The position numbers were made by a program, and so were the translations under genes. 64,000 nucleotides of DNA from Brevundimonas sp. A19_0. Its GTDB lineage: Bacteria; Pseudomonadota; Alphaproteobacteria; Caulobacterales; Caulobacteraceae. The notes under the pieces are model-generated. The model was not told where the DNA came from. It saw only the letters and a program-made list of their open reading frames with translations, and searched no databases. This document shows, piece by piece, positions 63,323 to 64,000 of this stretch; position 1 is the stretch's first letter, and each line of letters starts with the position of its first letter. The DNA is taken from positions 1 through 64,000 of the forward strand of contig NZ_JAGHQP010000013.1 of NCBI RefSeq assembly GCF_017744255.1. Reading direction: 5' to 3'.

Positions 63323-63355
63323 GAGGCGGTCGGAAGAAACGGAACGCCTCTTTTT
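63323..63355 (+). terminator. Hairpin with T-run upstream of the aminopeptidase gene
   Basis: GAGGCG (63323-63328) and CGCCTC (63345-63350) form a 6-bp stem with a 16-base loop, followed by five T (63351-63355). It lies in the 140-base divergent gap between lptF and the aminopeptidase gene. It could be an attenuator or a chance structure; the stem is short. Confidence 0.3.
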
Positions 63356-63403
63356 GTATTGTGTAACCGGGAACCGGGCCGCTCGCCCGGGTGGGAGTGC
63401 TTC

Positions 63404-64000
63404 ATGAACATCGCCTTTGCTGCCGATCTGGGACAACCGCAGGCCCTGGCCCTGCTTGTCGGGGAGGGCCGCAAGCTGTGCGAGGGCGGCAAGGTCCTGG
63501 ACGGCCAGTCCGGCGGCACCTTCGAGCGCGCCATGCAGTCCGGCCGCTTCACCGGCGGCAAGGGCAAGACGCTGGTCGTGTCGGCTCCGCACGGGCTGGA
63601 CGCCTCGGTGGTCGTGCTGGCCGGCGTGGGCAAGCGCGACGAGCTGACGGATCTGGCGATCGAGGAAGCGGCCGGAGCGGCCTTCCACGCGGTCAAGATG
63701 AGCGGGGCCGAAACCCTGACCGTCGATGCCCGCTCGTTCAGCGCCGAACAGGCCGCCCGCGTGGCCTTCGCCATCAAGCTGGCCGCCTATCGCTTCGACA
63801 AATACCTGACCCGCCAGAAGCCCGAGAAGATCCCGTCGGTGACGGGCCTGACCGTGGTCTGCGCCGATGTGAAGGCCACCGAGGCGGCGTTCCAGCCCCT
63901 GTCGGCCGTGGCCGACGGCGTGATCTTTGCCCGCGACCTGGTCTCGGAGCCCGCCAACGTCCTCTACCCCGAAGAATTCTCCAAACGCTGCAAGGCGCTC
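63404..64000 (+). CDS. pepA: Leucyl aminopeptidase (M17), 3'-truncated by window edge
   Basis: The frame is open from ATG 63404 to the window end (199 codons) with no stop. The visible part is the N-terminal, non-catalytic domain of M17 leucyl aminopeptidase (VVLAGVGKRDEL, AAGAAFHAVK) and the start of the catalytic domain with FARDLVSEPANVLYPEEF, the signature before the metal-binding residues. The catalytic metal ligands lie beyond the window. The enzyme would remove N-terminal residues from peptides. It is divergent from the lpt genes. Confidence 0.92.
   Translation, partial: MNIAFAADLGQPQALALLVGEGRKLCEGGKVLDGQSGGTFERAMQSGRFTGGKGKTLVVSAPHGLDASVVVLAGVGKRDELTDLAIEEAAGAAFHAVKMSGAETLTVDARSFSAEQAARVAFAIKLAAYRFDKYLTRQKPEKIPSVTGLTVVCADVKATEAAFQPLSAVADGVIFARDLVSEPANVLYPEEFSKRCKAL

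Overview
The window is about 68-70% GC and is packed with chromosomal housekeeping genes of an alphaproteobacterium. Several signs point to Caulobacterales (a Brevundimonas- or Caulobacter-like organism): flgI and fliX are divergent, with a sigma-54 promoter in front of flgI; a FlbY-like protein follows flgI; there is a DipM-like degenerate LytM protein; candidate promoters resemble TTGACGS-N10-15-GCTANAWC; there are CtrA-type TTAA-N7-TTAA boxes; and uvrA carries a GTTC-N7-GTTC SOS box. Genus is an inference from content. I see no insertion sequence, prophage, integron or CRISPR array.

Layout. 1-4429 (+): end of a LytM-domain gene, two palindromic elements, then yajC-secD-secF and a short squalene/phytoene-synthase-like gene. 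4426-7831 (-): a secreted protein, then a trmFO / 69-aa protein / MpaB-like oxygenase run. 7924-10569 (+): three tandem paralogous membrane proteins. 10592-14060 (-): uvrA with its SOS box and a small lipoprotein. 14200-15871 (+): a possible 45-aa membrane peptide overlapping an ABC-F ATPase. 15875-19400 (-): flgI, short flgJ-like gene, flbY-like gene and an EAL phosphodiesterase, divergent from fliX at 19580. 20149-25072: dksA, an esterase, gltX, a small secreted protein, a LOG-family gene, a lipoprotein, a CtrA box plus terminator (possible small RNA), and tRNA-Asn(GTT). 25088-33676: SPOUT methyltransferase, a 40-aa membrane peptide, pgm, APC permease, NSS-family transporter and hrpB. 33673-36810 (-): second SPOUT methyltransferase, RlmI-like methyltransferase and a GT2 glycosyltransferase. 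36930-40142 (+): TetR regulator coupled to a three-gene cobalamin/metal-chelate type ABC importer. 40121-45212: lytic transglycosylase (-), dapA-smpB (+), and an NYN / uracil-DNA glycosylase / small membrane protein run (-). 45264-55237 (+): folK, rpoZ, rel/spoT, LOG-family gene, pyrE, pdxJ, acpS, lepB, rnc, era and a serine hydrolase. 55241-63263 (-): rsmA, pdxA, surA, lptD, lptG, lptF. 63404 to the end (+): the start of a leucyl aminopeptidase gene.

How the genes work together. The dominant theme is the cell envelope: Sec translocon accessories, signal peptidase I, SurA chaperone, LptD/F/G, a divisome-type LytM protein, a lytic transglycosylase, dapA for peptidoglycan precursor supply, and P-ring and flagellar assembly. 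The rest is translation and RNA maintenance (gltX, tRNA-Asn, trmFO, smpB, rnc, era, rsmA, dksA and Rel), DNA repair (uvrA, UDG) and cofactor synthesis (pdxJ, pdxA, folK, acpS). Many neighbours overlap by 1-4 bases (ATGA, TTGA, GTGA, TAATG), indicating translational coupling.

I did not find a clearly new multi-gene system. The features most worth a second look are the three tandem membrane paralogs, the acidic 170-residue N-terminal extension of LepB, the CtrA box followed by a strong terminator at 24809-24922, the 45-aa ORF at the ABC-F start, the TetR-coupled ABC importer and the degenerate LytM domain. No gene-free stretch exceeds 300 bases; the longest (569-811) holds the palindromic elements.
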